Assembly: GCA_026196225.1 (NCBI GenBank)
Contig: JAPHRD010000110.1
Span: forward strand, 1 to 48,739
Length of the DNA: 48,739 nucleotides
From: Motiliproteus sp.
GTDB lineage: Bacteria; Pseudomonadota; Gammaproteobacteria; Pseudomonadales; Balneatricaceae
Direction of reading: 5' to 3'
Below the pieces are notes generated by a model. It made no database searches, had not been told where the DNA came from, and worked only from the letters and a program-made list of their open reading frames with translations. Made by a program: the position numbers and the translations under genes. Numbering within the stretch: position 1 is the first letter of the stretch; the number at the start of each line of letters is the position of its first letter. Of this stretch, positions 1 through 7,397 are shown piece after piece.

Positions 1-436
1 GCCCCACTTCACTGCTCAGAGCAAACGCAGAAACGCCCGCATCGGAGCGGGATACCTGGGTTTCGCTGATCAATTCACCGGTGGGGGCCTTGAAAAAATA
101 GGCATTTCCCTTGGCATCCAGTCTCAGCGCCACCTCGTTTTGCTCTTCGACACTGAGGTAGAGACTGTCTGCCTTTTTCGCCCCGGGGGCTTGATAGGCT
201 TCTACCTGCTGGCCGTTGTGAGTCCAGGGGTGGATCTCAGCCGCATGAAACAGCGGCACCACTTCATAAAGCAGATAGATAAAAATCAATAGGATGGCAA
301 CGATAACGCTGATGCCGCCGACACCCACTGATGCGGTGGTTAGTTGATCCTTGAATTTCCGATAGCGGCGCAGACGGGCTGCCGCTGGCGTATCGAACTC
401 AAGATTGGGAGCTGAAGTAGGTACTGAATTATTCAT
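1..436 (-). CDS. pstC: Phosphate ABC transporter permease PstC, N-terminal part (runs off the window)
   Basis: Reading the minus strand from the ATG at 436 gives 145 codons with no stop, beginning MNNSVPTSAPNLEFDTPAAA, so the gene continues beyond base 1. A basic stretch (RLRRYRKFKDQL, about residues 22-33) precedes one strongly hydrophobic helix (about residues 39-60, GVGGISVIVAILLIFIYLL), and a soluble, presumably periplasmic, region follows. This layout matches the long PstC variant of marine gammaproteobacteria and pseudomonads, where a large periplasmic domain sits between the first helix and the permease core. PstC would form the membrane channel with PstA for high-affinity phosphate import. 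It lies downstream of pstS in the same direction but behind a separate terminator and Pho box. No Shine-Dalgarno sequence is visible before the ATG, and the predicted transcription start falls on the start codon. The family call rests on the N-terminus and the neighbour only. Confidence 0.8.
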   Translation of the reverse strand, partial: MNNSVPTSAPNLEFDTPAAARLRRYRKFKDQLTTASVGVGGISVIVAILLIFIYLLYEVVPLFHAAEIHPWTHNGQQVEAYQAPGAKKADSLYLSVEEQNEVALRLDAKGNAYFFKAPTGELISETQVSRSDAGVSAFALSSEVG

Positions 437-442
437 GCCGTT

Positions 443-476
443 AGAGTAAAGCCGATTTATGACATTAATATTACAG
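443..476 (-). promoter_or_regulatory. Pho box and -10 of pstC
   Basis: Minus-strand bases 476-459 read CTGTAATATTAATGTCAT, close to the PhoB consensus of two CTGTCAT-like repeats with an 11-base period. Ten bases later is TACTCT (448-443), a plausible -10. The box-to--10 spacing is identical to that at pstS. The predicted start of transcription, about seven bases beyond the -10, coincides with the pstC ATG at 436. Confidence 0.65.
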
Positions 477-488
477 GGCGTAACGAGG

Positions 489-506
489 CAGTCATGGAAC
501 TGTCAC
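489..506 (+). promoter_or_regulatory. Second Pho-like box, opposite orientation
   Basis: CAGTCATGGAACTGTCAC matches the PhoB consensus at about 14 of 18 positions by hand alignment, with GTCA cores 11 bases apart. It points away from pstC, and no credible gene or -10 follows on the plus strand. It ends up 12 bases upstream of the pstC Pho box and could be an auxiliary PhoB site. Confidence 0.4.
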
Positions 507-594
507 ATCCGCTCTATTGCTCGCTCCGGTCGGGCCTCTCACAATACTGCCCGAACGCTCCGTATACCGGAAAGATCTCCACCTCTATCAGTGG

Positions 595-622
595 AAAAAA
601 AAGGCTGCTAAATTTAGCAGCC
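595..622 (-). terminator. Intrinsic terminator after pstS
   Basis: Bases 603-622 are a perfect 20-base palindrome (ggctgctaaa/tttagcagcc). On the minus strand it is followed by eight T residues (602-595), the classic rho-independent shape, 76 bases past the pstS stop. It separates pstS from the pstC promoter. Confidence 0.9.
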
Positions 623-698
623 CTTTCTTATCTGAGGGGATGATAGTGAAGCATCCTGCTTCAGGAATCGTCCATGCCCCTTCTCGTTCTTTTTGTTA

Positions 699-1667
699 TT
701 ACTGGATAGCAGCCAGAGTCTTCTCAACTACCTTGGCAGGTAGAGGAATGTAGCCATCCTTAACAACAACTTCCTGACCAACCTTGGACATAACCATCTT
801 GACGAATTCACGCTCAAGCGGAGCCAGAGGCTTGTTAGGCTTCTTGTTTACGTATACGTACAGGAAGCGAGACAGTGGGTACTTGCCAGAAACCGCATTG
901 TCAGGAGTCGCTTCAACGAAGTCGTTTCCTTTCTTAGCCAGAGCTACAGCGCGTACGGAAGAGGTCTTGTAACCGATACCGGAGTAACCGATGCCGTTGA
1001 TAGAGGTAGAAACAGACTGAACAACAGAAGCAGAACCAGGCTGCTCGTTTACGTTGCTCTTGTAGTCGCCCTTGCACAGTGCCTTCTTCTTGAAGTAGCC
1101 GTAGGTACCGGATACAGAGTTACGACCGTAGATCTGGATGTCTTTTCCGCCCAGATTGCCAGCAACACCTACGTCGCTCCACATAGCAGCATCTTTAGAA
1201 GCACCACACTTACGAGTGCTGGAGAAAACCGCATCAACGTCAGCGATGGTCATACCCTTGATCGGGTTGTCCTTATGTACAAATACAGCCAGAGCATCGA
1301 TAGCAACAGGAATAGCAGTAGGCTTGTAACCGTGCTTCTTCTCAAAAGCTTCCAGCTCCTTGTCCTTCATCTTGCGACTCATAGGACCCAGGTTAGAAGT
1401 ACCTTCAGATAGAGCAGGAGGCGCAGTAGAAGAACCAGCGGCTTGGATCTGAACGTTAACGTTCGGGTAGTTACGCTTGAACTCTTCAGCCCACAGGGTC
1501 ATCAGGTTAGCCAGAGTGTCAGAACCAACACTGGACAGGTTACCGGATACGCCGCTTGCCTTAGTGTAGGCCGGCAGATTTGGGTCAAGAAGGTCAGAGG
1601 CGTGAGCGCCAGCAGTCAGACCAGTAGCGGCCAGAGTTACAGCGGCCAGCAGTTTTTTAGCTTTCAT
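699..1667 (-). CDS. pstS: Periplasmic phosphate-binding protein PstS
   Basis: This 322-residue protein is the high-affinity phosphate receptor that delivers phosphate to PstCAB. It starts with a Sec signal peptide ([23 protein letters not shown], cleavage after AHA) with no lipobox cysteine, so it should be a soluble periplasmic protein. The phosphate-binding loops are visible: GSDT (about residues 48-51), GSST (about 78-81) with NLGPMSR shortly after, and [15 protein letters not shown] in the second lobe. The ATG has a good ribosome site (AGGAG, six bases upstream). A PHO-type promoter precedes it and a strong terminator follows, so it can be expressed in excess over the permease genes, as is usual for binding proteins. 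This is the PstS branch with SxN...GTYGYF motifs common in Pseudomonas and marine relatives. Confidence 0.95.
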   Translation of the reverse strand: MKAKKLLAAVTLAATGLTAGAHASDLLDPNLPAYTKASGVSGNLSSVGSDTLANLMTLWAEEFKRNYPNVNVQIQAAGSSTAPPALSEGTSNLGPMSRKMKDKELEAFEKKHGYKPTAIPVAIDALAVFVHKDNPIKGMTIADVDAVFSSTRKCGASKDAAMWSDVGVAGNLGGKDIQIYGRNSVSGTYGYFKKKALCKGDYKSNVNEQPGSASVVQSVSTSINGIGYSGIGYKTSSVRAVALAKKGNDFVEATPDNAVSGKYPLSRFLYVYVNKKPNKPLAPLEREFVKMVMSKVGQEVVVKDGYIPLPAKVVEKTLAAIQ

Positions 1668-1735
1668 TGATTGCTCCTGAGCTTAATCAATCTTTTTATA
1701 TAAAGAATTAGCGTGTTCGTTCTTAAGTGGGAACG

Positions 1736-1769
1736 ACTATAGGCGAGCAATATGACGCTAATGTTACAG
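1736..1769 (-). promoter_or_regulatory. Pho box and -10 of pstS
   Basis: Minus-strand 1769-1752 reads CTGTAACATTAGCGTCAT, a PhoB-box match, followed after exactly ten bases by TATAGT (1741-1736), a good -10. This is the architecture of E. coli PHO promoters, where the box replaces the -35. It predicts a start of transcription near 1729 and a leader of about 62 bases that contains a small CGTTC/GAACG stem. Confidence 0.8.
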
Positions 1770-1887
1770 ACTGTTAAAAAGTGATCTGGGGCCAATGTTC
1801 TGCTTTATTGTCTAAACAAGAGGCAAAATTAGACTATGGTATGATGCCCGCCACTAAAACCGCATGCTGAAAATAGGAATAATAAAA

Positions 1888-2283
1888 ATGTGCAGCTCCG
1901 ATGATGCTCTGCAGCCAGAAGGCACTCTGACCTTGCAATTACCAGCAACCAGCCGAGATACCAATATCTTTGGTGATATCTATGGCGGCTGGCTTTCAAC
2001 CCAGATGGTGCTGGCGGCAGAAACCCGCGCAGCTCAGATAGCCAAAGGTCGCATCGCCACCGTATCGATCGGTTCCATCGATTTTATGTCACCAGTACTG
2101 GTAGGAACGTTGCTAAGCTTTTACACCCAGATTGTTGAAACCGGGACTAGCTCGATACGTATCAAAATTGATGTTTGGGGCCGCTGTCCAGATGGCAGTG
2201 CGTCACGCAAGATTACGGAAACCGAAACCGTGCAGGTGGCCATCGATCCTGACGGACGTATCCGCTCGGTACCCAACAGTTAA
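1888..2283 (+). CDS. Acyl-CoA thioesterase, YciA-like hotdog protein
   Basis: This 131-residue single hotdog-fold protein should hydrolyse acyl-CoA to free acid and CoA in the cytoplasm. The signature RDTNIFGDIYGGW (residues 23-35) is the YciA/acyl-CoA hydrolase active-site region, with the catalytic Asp and the long helix (STQMVLAAETRAA) after it. I chose the ATG at 1888 rather than the in-frame ATG at 1864 because AGGA lies nine bases upstream of 1888, while 1864 has no ribosome site. The next gene starts 48 bases downstream in the same direction, so cotranscription with the aldolase and kinase is likely, although a thioesterase has no obvious place in a sugar pathway. The length is typical. 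Substrate chain length cannot be told from the sequence. Confidence 0.85.
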   Translation: MCSSDDALQPEGTLTLQLPATSRDTNIFGDIYGGWLSTQMVLAAETRAAQIAKGRIATVSIGSIDFMSPVLVGTLLSFYTQIVETGTSSIRIKIDVWGRCPDGSASRKITETETVQVAIDPDGRIRSVPNS

Positions 2284-2331
2284 TAATAGATGGCACCCAC
2301 ACTCTGATCGCCAAGCCCAGGATTAAGAAAT

Positions 2332-3957
2332 ATGAAAAGTTTATGGAATGATGCCGACGCCAATGCCTGCCAAAGTCTGCGGGCGCTGAGGGTCTACAGC
2401 TCCCGGCTACTGGGTTCTGACCCCGACCTGGTGCTGCACGGCGGCGGCAACACTTCGGTGAAAGAGACAGTTACCGATCTCCACGGAGAAAACCATCAAA
2501 TCCTGACAGTTAAAGGTAGCGGTTGGGATCTGGGCACCATAGAGGAAGCAGGCTTTGCTCCGGTTCGGATGGATGCTTTGCTTAAACTGGCCCAGCTGGA
2601 TGAGCTCAGCGATAGCGATATGGTGCGCGAACAGAAAGCGGCAATGATCGACCCCAGCGCACCGAATCCCTCCATCGAAGCGATTCTCCACGCGCTGATC
2701 CCCTACACCTTTGTGGATCACAGTCACGCCGACTCTATTGTCACCATCACTAACACCCCCGACGGCGATGCTCTGATTCGCGAAGCTCTGGGTGACAAAG
2801 TATTAATCGTTCCCTACGTGATGCCCGGCTTTATCCTTGCCAAGACCATCGCTGAAATGACTCAAGACTGTGACTGGGATGAGCTGGAAGGGATCGCCCT
2901 GATGAACCATGGCCTGTTCACCTTCGACAACGATGCTAAACAGAGTTACGAAAAACATATCGAATTAGTCACCCGCGCCGAACAGCTCCTGAACCGCAAA
3001 GGCGCGGTACTCAACATTCCCAGCATCCCAGCCGAAACCGACTTGCTGCAGCTAGCGACGATCCGCAAACAGGTCAGCGAGATAAAAGGTGGAGCCGTGC
3101 TGGCTCGGCTAAATAATTCCGATCTGGCCATCACCTTTGCCAATTACCCTCTCGATCAAATTCCACGCCCCGGCCCCCTGACTCCGGAACATGTAATTCG
3201 CACCAAATCCTTTGGTGTGGTACTGGATGCCGATAACAGCGCTGACGGCTATGGACAGCAGCTGGCCCAATACCAACAGGGTTACCAAGGCTACTTCCAA
3301 CAACACCAGCAGGGGCAGCAATGTCTCAATTCGTCCCCCAACTACGCGCTCTGGAAGCAGCAAGGTGCTATCGCATTCGGCAGCAGCACCAAAGAGCTAA
3401 GCATTATTGAAGATCTCAATCAGCATACCTTCGAAGCGATGCTCAAAGCCGAAGCGCTGGGGGGATACCAGGCGCTCGAATCGGCCCATCTATTTGATAT
3501 CGAATACTGGGAGCTGGAACAGGCGAAGCTGGCCAAAGCGGGTAACCGTCCAGCCCTGACCGGTAAAGTCGTGATGATTGCCGAGACTGACAGCCAACTG
3601 CGCGCCGCACTGTCCAATTCGCTGAAAGCAAAAGGGGCCGAAGTGCATATCTTCGATGCCGAAGCGCCCGACACACTAGTGCTGGAAACCGTTCGCCAGT
3701 GCGGAGGAATCGATGCGTTGATGGTCAATATGAGCAGCGAAGGCGCCAGCGAACTGCTGCATTCTGCAGCATCTTTCCTAACCCTGGGGATCGATCCAGC
3801 CATTGTCTATATCAACGCAGAAACCGCAGAGAGCCACAGCGGCGTACGCAATAACTACCTCAATCTCAGCTCTGGAACTCAGACAGCCCTGGCTGCAGAG
3901 ATGGCTGCCATTCTGGTAGCCGACCCGGGGGCTTCTGGGGTATCGGTCAATCTCTAA
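2332..3957 (+). CDS. Class II aldolase/adducin-family protein with degenerate C-terminal dehydrogenase domain
   Basis: Residues 1-400 form the class II (zinc) aldolase part of the RhaD/YuxG bifunctional aldolase-dehydrogenase family. Visible features are HGGGNTSVK (36-44), a candidate catalytic Glu in PSIEAILH (116) and the metal ligands DHSH (129-132, His130 and His132) and NHG (His193). Such enzymes cleave ketose-1-phosphates to dihydroxyacetone phosphate and an aldehyde. Residues 411-541 resemble the start of a Rossmann dehydrogenase (GKVVMIAETDSQ) but lack the GxxxGxG nucleotide loop and the YxxxK catalytic pair. The domain is about half the usual length, and the whole protein is 541 residues against roughly 670-700 for the bifunctional family as I recall it. 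The dehydrogenase activity is therefore probably lost. An LsrK-type kinase follows 40 bases downstream, which suggests that this enzyme splits the product of that kinase. Confidence 0.8.
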   Translation: MKSLWNDADANACQSLRALRVYSSRLLGSDPDLVLHGGGNTSVKETVTDLHGENHQILTVKGSGWDLGTIEEAGFAPVRMDALLKLAQLDELSDSDMVREQKAAMIDPSAPNPSIEAILHALIPYTFVDHSHADSIVTITNTPDGDALIREALGDKVLIVPYVMPGFILAKTIAEMTQDCDWDELEGIALMNHGLFTFDNDAKQSYEKHIELVTRAEQLLNRKGAVLNIPSIPAETDLLQLATIRKQVSEIKGGAVLARLNNSDLAITFANYPLDQIPRPGPLTPEHVIRTKSFGVVLDADNSADGYGQQLAQYQQGYQGYFQQHQQGQQCLNSSPNYALWKQQGAIAFGSSTKELSIIEDLNQHTFEAMLKAEALGGYQALESAHLFDIEYWELEQAKLAKAGNRPALTGKVVMIAETDSQLRAALSNSLKAKGAEVHIFDAEAPDTLVLETVRQCGGIDALMVNMSSEGASELLHSAASFLTLGIDPAIVYINAETAESHSGVRNNYLNLSSGTQTALAAEMAAILVADPGASGVSVNL

Positions 3958-3997
3958 CTAGGAAAACGCCCCTGTAGCCAGCACAAGGAATATCGGC

Positions 3998-4042
3998 ATG
4001 AGCAACTACTCCATGAGCAACTACGCCATGAGCAACTACGTA
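3998..4042 (+). repeat. Three tandem 15-base repeats carrying consecutive start codons
   Basis: The unit ATGAGCAACTAC plus one codon (TCC, GCC, GTA) occurs three times in a row at the start of the kinase gene and is followed directly by another ATG. Each unit adds MSNYx in frame. Change in copy number would alter the number of start codons and their distance from the ribosome site without shifting the frame. Confidence 0.95.
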
Positions 4043-5593
4043 ATGACCATCGACGCCGGAACCGGTAGCGGTCGTGCAGTGATATTTGATCTGGAAGGCA
4101 ATGAAATCGCCATCGGTCAGCAAGAGTGGAGCCACCACAGCGAAGAGAATGTTCCTAATTCTATGAATTTTGATTGCCAGGCCAACTGGCAACTGATCTG
4201 CGGCTGCATCAAGTCCGCCATGGACAAGGCCGGTATCAAAGCGGAACAGTTAAAAGCCATTACCGCCAGCAGTATGCGGGAAGGGATAGTGCTCTACGAT
4301 AGCAACGGCAAGGAGCTATGGGCTGTTGCTAACGTGGATGTTCGTGCTGACCAACAGGTACGGGAACTCAATCAGCAGTTTCCGGGGATTGAAGCGGAGT
4401 TCTATCAGCAATCCGGCCAAACCTTTGCCCTGGGCGCCCTGCCTCGACTGCTGTGGGTGAAGCAGCATCGCCCCGAAATCTACGCCAAAGCAGAAAAGGT
4501 TTCGATGATCAGCGATTGGGTACTGGCTAGACTCAGCGGCGAGATTGCCAGCGACCCTTCAAACGGCGGCACCAGCGGCGTCTTCAGTCTACAAAGCCGC
4601 CAGTGGCAGCCAGAGATGGCGGAGAAGGTCGGCATCAACCCCAACCTATTTCCTGCCACCATGGAGCCGGGGCAGGTTCTCGGTAATCTAACTTCAGAGG
4701 CGGCAACAGATACCGGTCTGAAAACAGCAACCCCCGTGATTATGGGTGCCGGTGACGTGCAATTGGGCGCTGCCGGTCTGGGGGTAGTTGAGCTAGGCCA
4801 AGCTGCCGTTCTTGGCGGAACCTTCTGGCAGCAAGTGGTAAATATAGACGCCACCACCGCACCTCCAAAGGATATGGGTATCCGCGTCAATCCTCATGTG
4901 GTGCCCGGCCAGTCACAGGCAGAGGGGATCACCTTCTTTAGCGGCCTGACCATGCGCTGGTTCCGCGATGCCTTTTGCGCCGAAGAGGTAGCTTTAGCGA
5001 AGCAAACAGGTGTCGATGCCTATCGCTTGCTTGAAGACCAGGCCAGTCAGGTTCCGGTAGGTAGCCACGGCATTATGCCGATCTTCTCCGACGCTATGAA
5101 GTACGGTCGCTGGTACCACGCCAGCCCGTCATTCCTGAACCTTTCCATCGATCCTAGCGCCTGCAATAAGGCCAGCATGTTCCGTAGCCTGCAGGAAAAC
5201 GCCTGTATCGTCTCCGCTATCAATTTGGAAGCGATCAGCCAATTTAGCGGCTATAGCAGCGACAGCCTGGTATTTGCAGGCGGTGCCAGTAAAGGTATTC
5301 TCTGGCCACAGATATTGGCAGACGTAACGGGTAAACAGATCCGCATCCCTACGGTCAAAGAAGCGACCGCCCTTGGTGGCGCCATGGCCGCGGCTGTCGG
5401 CATCGGTCATTTCAGCGATATTCGCGAAGCCGCTAAGCAGTGGGTCAGTTGGGAACGAACGGTGGAGCCGAATCCACAACTGTTTACCCCGTACCAAGAG
5501 ATTAAAGAGCGCTGGCAACAACTCTATCAACGTCAGCTACAGCTGGTAGACGAGGGACTCACCACCTCAATGTGGAAGGCACCAGGGCTCTGA
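3998..5593 (+). CDS. lsrK: FGGY-family carbohydrate kinase, LsrK (autoinducer-2 kinase) type
   Basis: This 531-residue protein is a full-length FGGY sugar kinase. The phosphate-1 loop DAGTGSGRAVIF lies at 19-30, and the adenosine-side motif FAGGASKGILW is near the C-terminus. Several stretches agree closely with E. coli LsrK as I remember it: SMREGIVLY, GGTFWQQVVN, GLTMRWFRDAFCAEE and the C-terminal GLTTSxWKAPGL. LsrK phosphorylates the AI-2 signal DPD. The rest of the Lsr system (LsrR, the LsrACDB transporter, LsrF, LsrG) is absent here; instead the gene sits behind a class II aldolase and before a cupin, so the natural substrate may be a ketose. The N-terminus is odd: three tandem MSNYx units, each with its own ATG (3998, 4013, 4028), and a fourth ATG at 4043. 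AAGGA (3985-3989) supports the first. I am sure of the FGGY kinase call and fairly sure of the LsrK subfamily. Confidence 0.75.
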   Translation: MSNYSMSNYAMSNYVMTIDAGTGSGRAVIFDLEGNEIAIGQQEWSHHSEENVPNSMNFDCQANWQLICGCIKSAMDKAGIKAEQLKAITASSMREGIVLYDSNGKELWAVANVDVRADQQVRELNQQFPGIEAEFYQQSGQTFALGALPRLLWVKQHRPEIYAKAEKVSMISDWVLARLSGEIASDPSNGGTSGVFSLQSRQWQPEMAEKVGINPNLFPATMEPGQVLGNLTSEAATDTGLKTATPVIMGAGDVQLGAAGLGVVELGQAAVLGGTFWQQVVNIDATTAPPKDMGIRVNPHVVPGQSQAEGITFFSGLTMRWFRDAFCAEEVALAKQTGVDAYRLLEDQASQVPVGSHGIMPIFSDAMKYGRWYHASPSFLNLSIDPSACNKASMFRSLQENACIVSAINLEAISQFSGYSSDSLVFAGGASKGILWPQILADVTGKQIRIPTVKEATALGGAMAAAVGIGHFSDIREAAKQWVSWERTVEPNPQLFTPYQEIKERWQQLYQRQLQLVDEGLTTSMWKAPGL

Positions 5594-5607
5594 TTTTGCC
5601 CCTACGC

Positions 5608-5637
5608 CTGACCCCTTACACCTGACCAGCGTATAAT
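5608..5637 (+). promoter_or_regulatory. Sigma-70-like promoter of the cupin gene
   Basis: CTGACC (5608-5613) is an acceptable -35 and TATAAT (5632-5637) a perfect -10, with an 18-base spacer. The start would be near 5644, leaving a leader of about 34 bases before the cupin ATG. The cupin can thus be expressed apart from the kinase operon. Confidence 0.6.
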
Positions 5638-5677
5638 AGAATGCGTATCTGCGATTTAAACGATTTGGAGTTATTCA

Positions 5678-6052
5678 ATGTACCTAACGAATGAAGACGA
5701 ACACGAATACCGCTTTGGTGACTACGGTCCTAAATACCTGACCGTCGGCCCCAACGTCGATATGGGCTTGGTCGTCATCACCCCCGGCGAAACCCACCCC
5801 TGTCATAAGCACACCCGCCAGGAGGAGTCCTTCCTCGCTGTTGAAGGAGAATGCGCTGTTTACGTAGATGGCGAGAAAGTAGTTTTGAAAGCAGGCGATT
5901 ATCTACGCTGCGATCCCGGTGAATCGCACCTGTTCCGCAATGAAAGTGAGTCAAACTTTAAAGCGGTATTTATCAAAGCCCCACACCAGGAAGAGAAGGA
6001 CAGCGTCTATATCGATTGGGAGCCAGGTCGTCCTTTTCCTAAAGAGGCCTAA
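5678..6052 (+). CDS. Small cupin-domain protein
   Basis: This 124-residue protein is a single beta-barrel cupin. Cupin motif 1 is seen as GETHPCHKHTRQEESFLAVEG (about residues 38-58), with metal ligands HxH (His43 and His45) and a Glu. Motif 2 is GDYLRCDPGESHLFRN (about 73-88), with the final His ligand, so the metal site is complete. Single-domain cupins of this size include sugar isomerases, epimerases and dioxygenases; the sequence alone does not choose between them. Its position next to an FGGY kinase and a class II aldolase makes a ketose/aldose isomerase role attractive, but that is inference. It has its own likely promoter. A GAGTGC/GCACTC stem (6075-6092) lies just downstream but lacks a T tract, so I do not call it a terminator. 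Confidence 0.8.
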   Translation: MYLTNEDEHEYRFGDYGPKYLTVGPNVDMGLVVITPGETHPCHKHTRQEESFLAVEGECAVYVDGEKVVLKAGDYLRCDPGESHLFRNESESNFKAVFIKAPHQEEKDSVYIDWEPGRPFPKEA

Positions 6053-6186
6053 AGAGGACTGATTTCGGTCAAAAGAGTGCCCCCTAGCACTCAACAAATG
6101 GGATGGATAAGGCTATTCTTGAATAATCGTTCTCCGTTATGTGCAACTAGGTATTTGTTGTTTATCTCTTTGGTATAAGCAGTTCC

Positions 6187-7287
6187 ATGAGCATGAGTCC
6201 CGAGCAGACACGCAAACAGTTGTTAACCGACCCCTTGGTTAGCTCTCTTTCTGAATCTGAAGTCGATCTGATCATCCAGCATGGTCAGCAGACCGAATTT
6301 TCAGAACATGACATCGTTGTTCACGAAGGCGACGAGGGAGATGGGGTTTTCTTTGTGTTGTCCGGTGAATTCTCGGTCAGCAAAAACTTTGCCGGGGTCA
6401 ACAAAGAACTGGGGCGTTTATGGCCCGGCCAAAGCTTCGGTGAGATCTCGCTGATTTCCGATGCGCCTAGAACAGCTACAGTTACTGCTAGAAAAACCAG
6501 CCTCTGCCTAAAACTCGCCAAAGATCGATTTGACCAACTATTGGCCGACAACGGTCATTTTGGCCTTAAGATAAGCAAGTTGCTGACCCAGCGCATGATC
6601 GAAACTGAGCGTGCCGCCAACCGTCAGCTAATCGAATCCTATCAGGCGTTGATTTTTGCACTGTCCGATCTGGCTGAATCACGTGACCCTGAAACCGGAG
6701 CGCACCTGCTACGGGTTCAAAATTACTGTCGTTTGCTAGCCATACTGCTGGCATCCACCGAACGTTATCGGGACCAGATCGACGACCGTTTTATCGAAGA
6801 CCTCTACACCGCATCGCCACTTCATGATATTGGCAAAGTAGGTATTCCTGATGGCGTTCTACTAAAACCTGGCGCACTTACCGACCAGGAATTTGCCATC
6901 ATGAAATCCCATACCGGCCTGGGTGCTAAAACCCTGAAGAAGGTATGCAGCACCCTCGACAGCTCCACATTCCGTGTCGCTTACAACGTCATTCACGAGC
7001 ATCACGAACGCTGGGACGGTAGTGGCTATCCAAACGGTACCGCCGGTGAAGAGATCTCTCTGGAAGGTCGAATTATGGCCCTGGCCGACGTCTACGATGC
7101 CCTGCTATCAAAGCGCGTCTATAAGCCAGCCTTTAGTTACGAGAAGACCAAAGCGATCATCACCGAAGGCCGGGGTCAGCACTTCGATCCTTATATCACC
7201 GATCTTTTCCTCGCCAATATCGATCAGTTTGAAGCGATACACCAGCAGTACGAGGACGAAGACACCGGTGAAATGCCGTTCCCCTAA
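6187..7287 (+). CDS. Cyclic nucleotide-binding domain fused to HD-GYP c-di-GMP phosphodiesterase
   Basis: Residues 15-135 form a Crp-type cyclic-nucleotide-binding domain. The phosphate-binding cassette FGEISLISDAPRTATV (84-99) keeps the Glu and Arg that contact cNMP. A helical linker leads to an HD-GYP domain (about 150-345) with ESRDPETGAHLLR, the catalytic HDIGK (213-217), KSHT (His242) and HHERWDGSGYP (272-282). HD-GYP enzymes hydrolyse c-di-GMP to pGpG or GMP. The protein has no membrane segment and should be cytoplasmic. The architecture suggests that a cyclic nucleotide, perhaps cAMP, gates c-di-GMP breakdown. The start is uncertain between ATG 6187 and ATG 6193, as neither has a clear ribosome site. 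An extended -10 (TGGTATAAG, 6171-6179) places a possible transcription start almost on the first ATG. Confidence 0.9.
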   Translation: MSMSPEQTRKQLLTDPLVSSLSESEVDLIIQHGQQTEFSEHDIVVHEGDEGDGVFFVLSGEFSVSKNFAGVNKELGRLWPGQSFGEISLISDAPRTATVTARKTSLCLKLAKDRFDQLLADNGHFGLKISKLLTQRMIETERAANRQLIESYQALIFALSDLAESRDPETGAHLLRVQNYCRLLAILLASTERYRDQIDDRFIEDLYTASPLHDIGKVGIPDGVLLKPGALTDQEFAIMKSHTGLGAKTLKKVCSTLDSSTFRVAYNVIHEHHERWDGSGYPNGTAGEEISLEGRIMALADVYDALLSKRVYKPAFSYEKTKAIITEGRGQHFDPYITDLFLANIDQFEAIHQQYEDEDTGEMPFP

Positions 7288-7397
7288 GCATCCCGCAGTA
7301 CTTTCACCGAGCCAAAACCATACCAACATGGCGAAATAGCCCCTGCTGACCTATCTTGCTATCAATCCAAAGGGAATATGGCTGATAGGGGATGCTC

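Noticed and set aside
517-753. 78-codon plus-strand open frame between pstC and pstS
   Set aside because: It runs through the pstS terminator and into the 3' end of pstS on the opposite strand, with no ribosome site and no recognisable protein.
6075-6092. GAGTGC/GCACTC stem after the cupin gene as a terminator
   Set aside because: The stem is only six base pairs and is not followed by a T tract on either strand.
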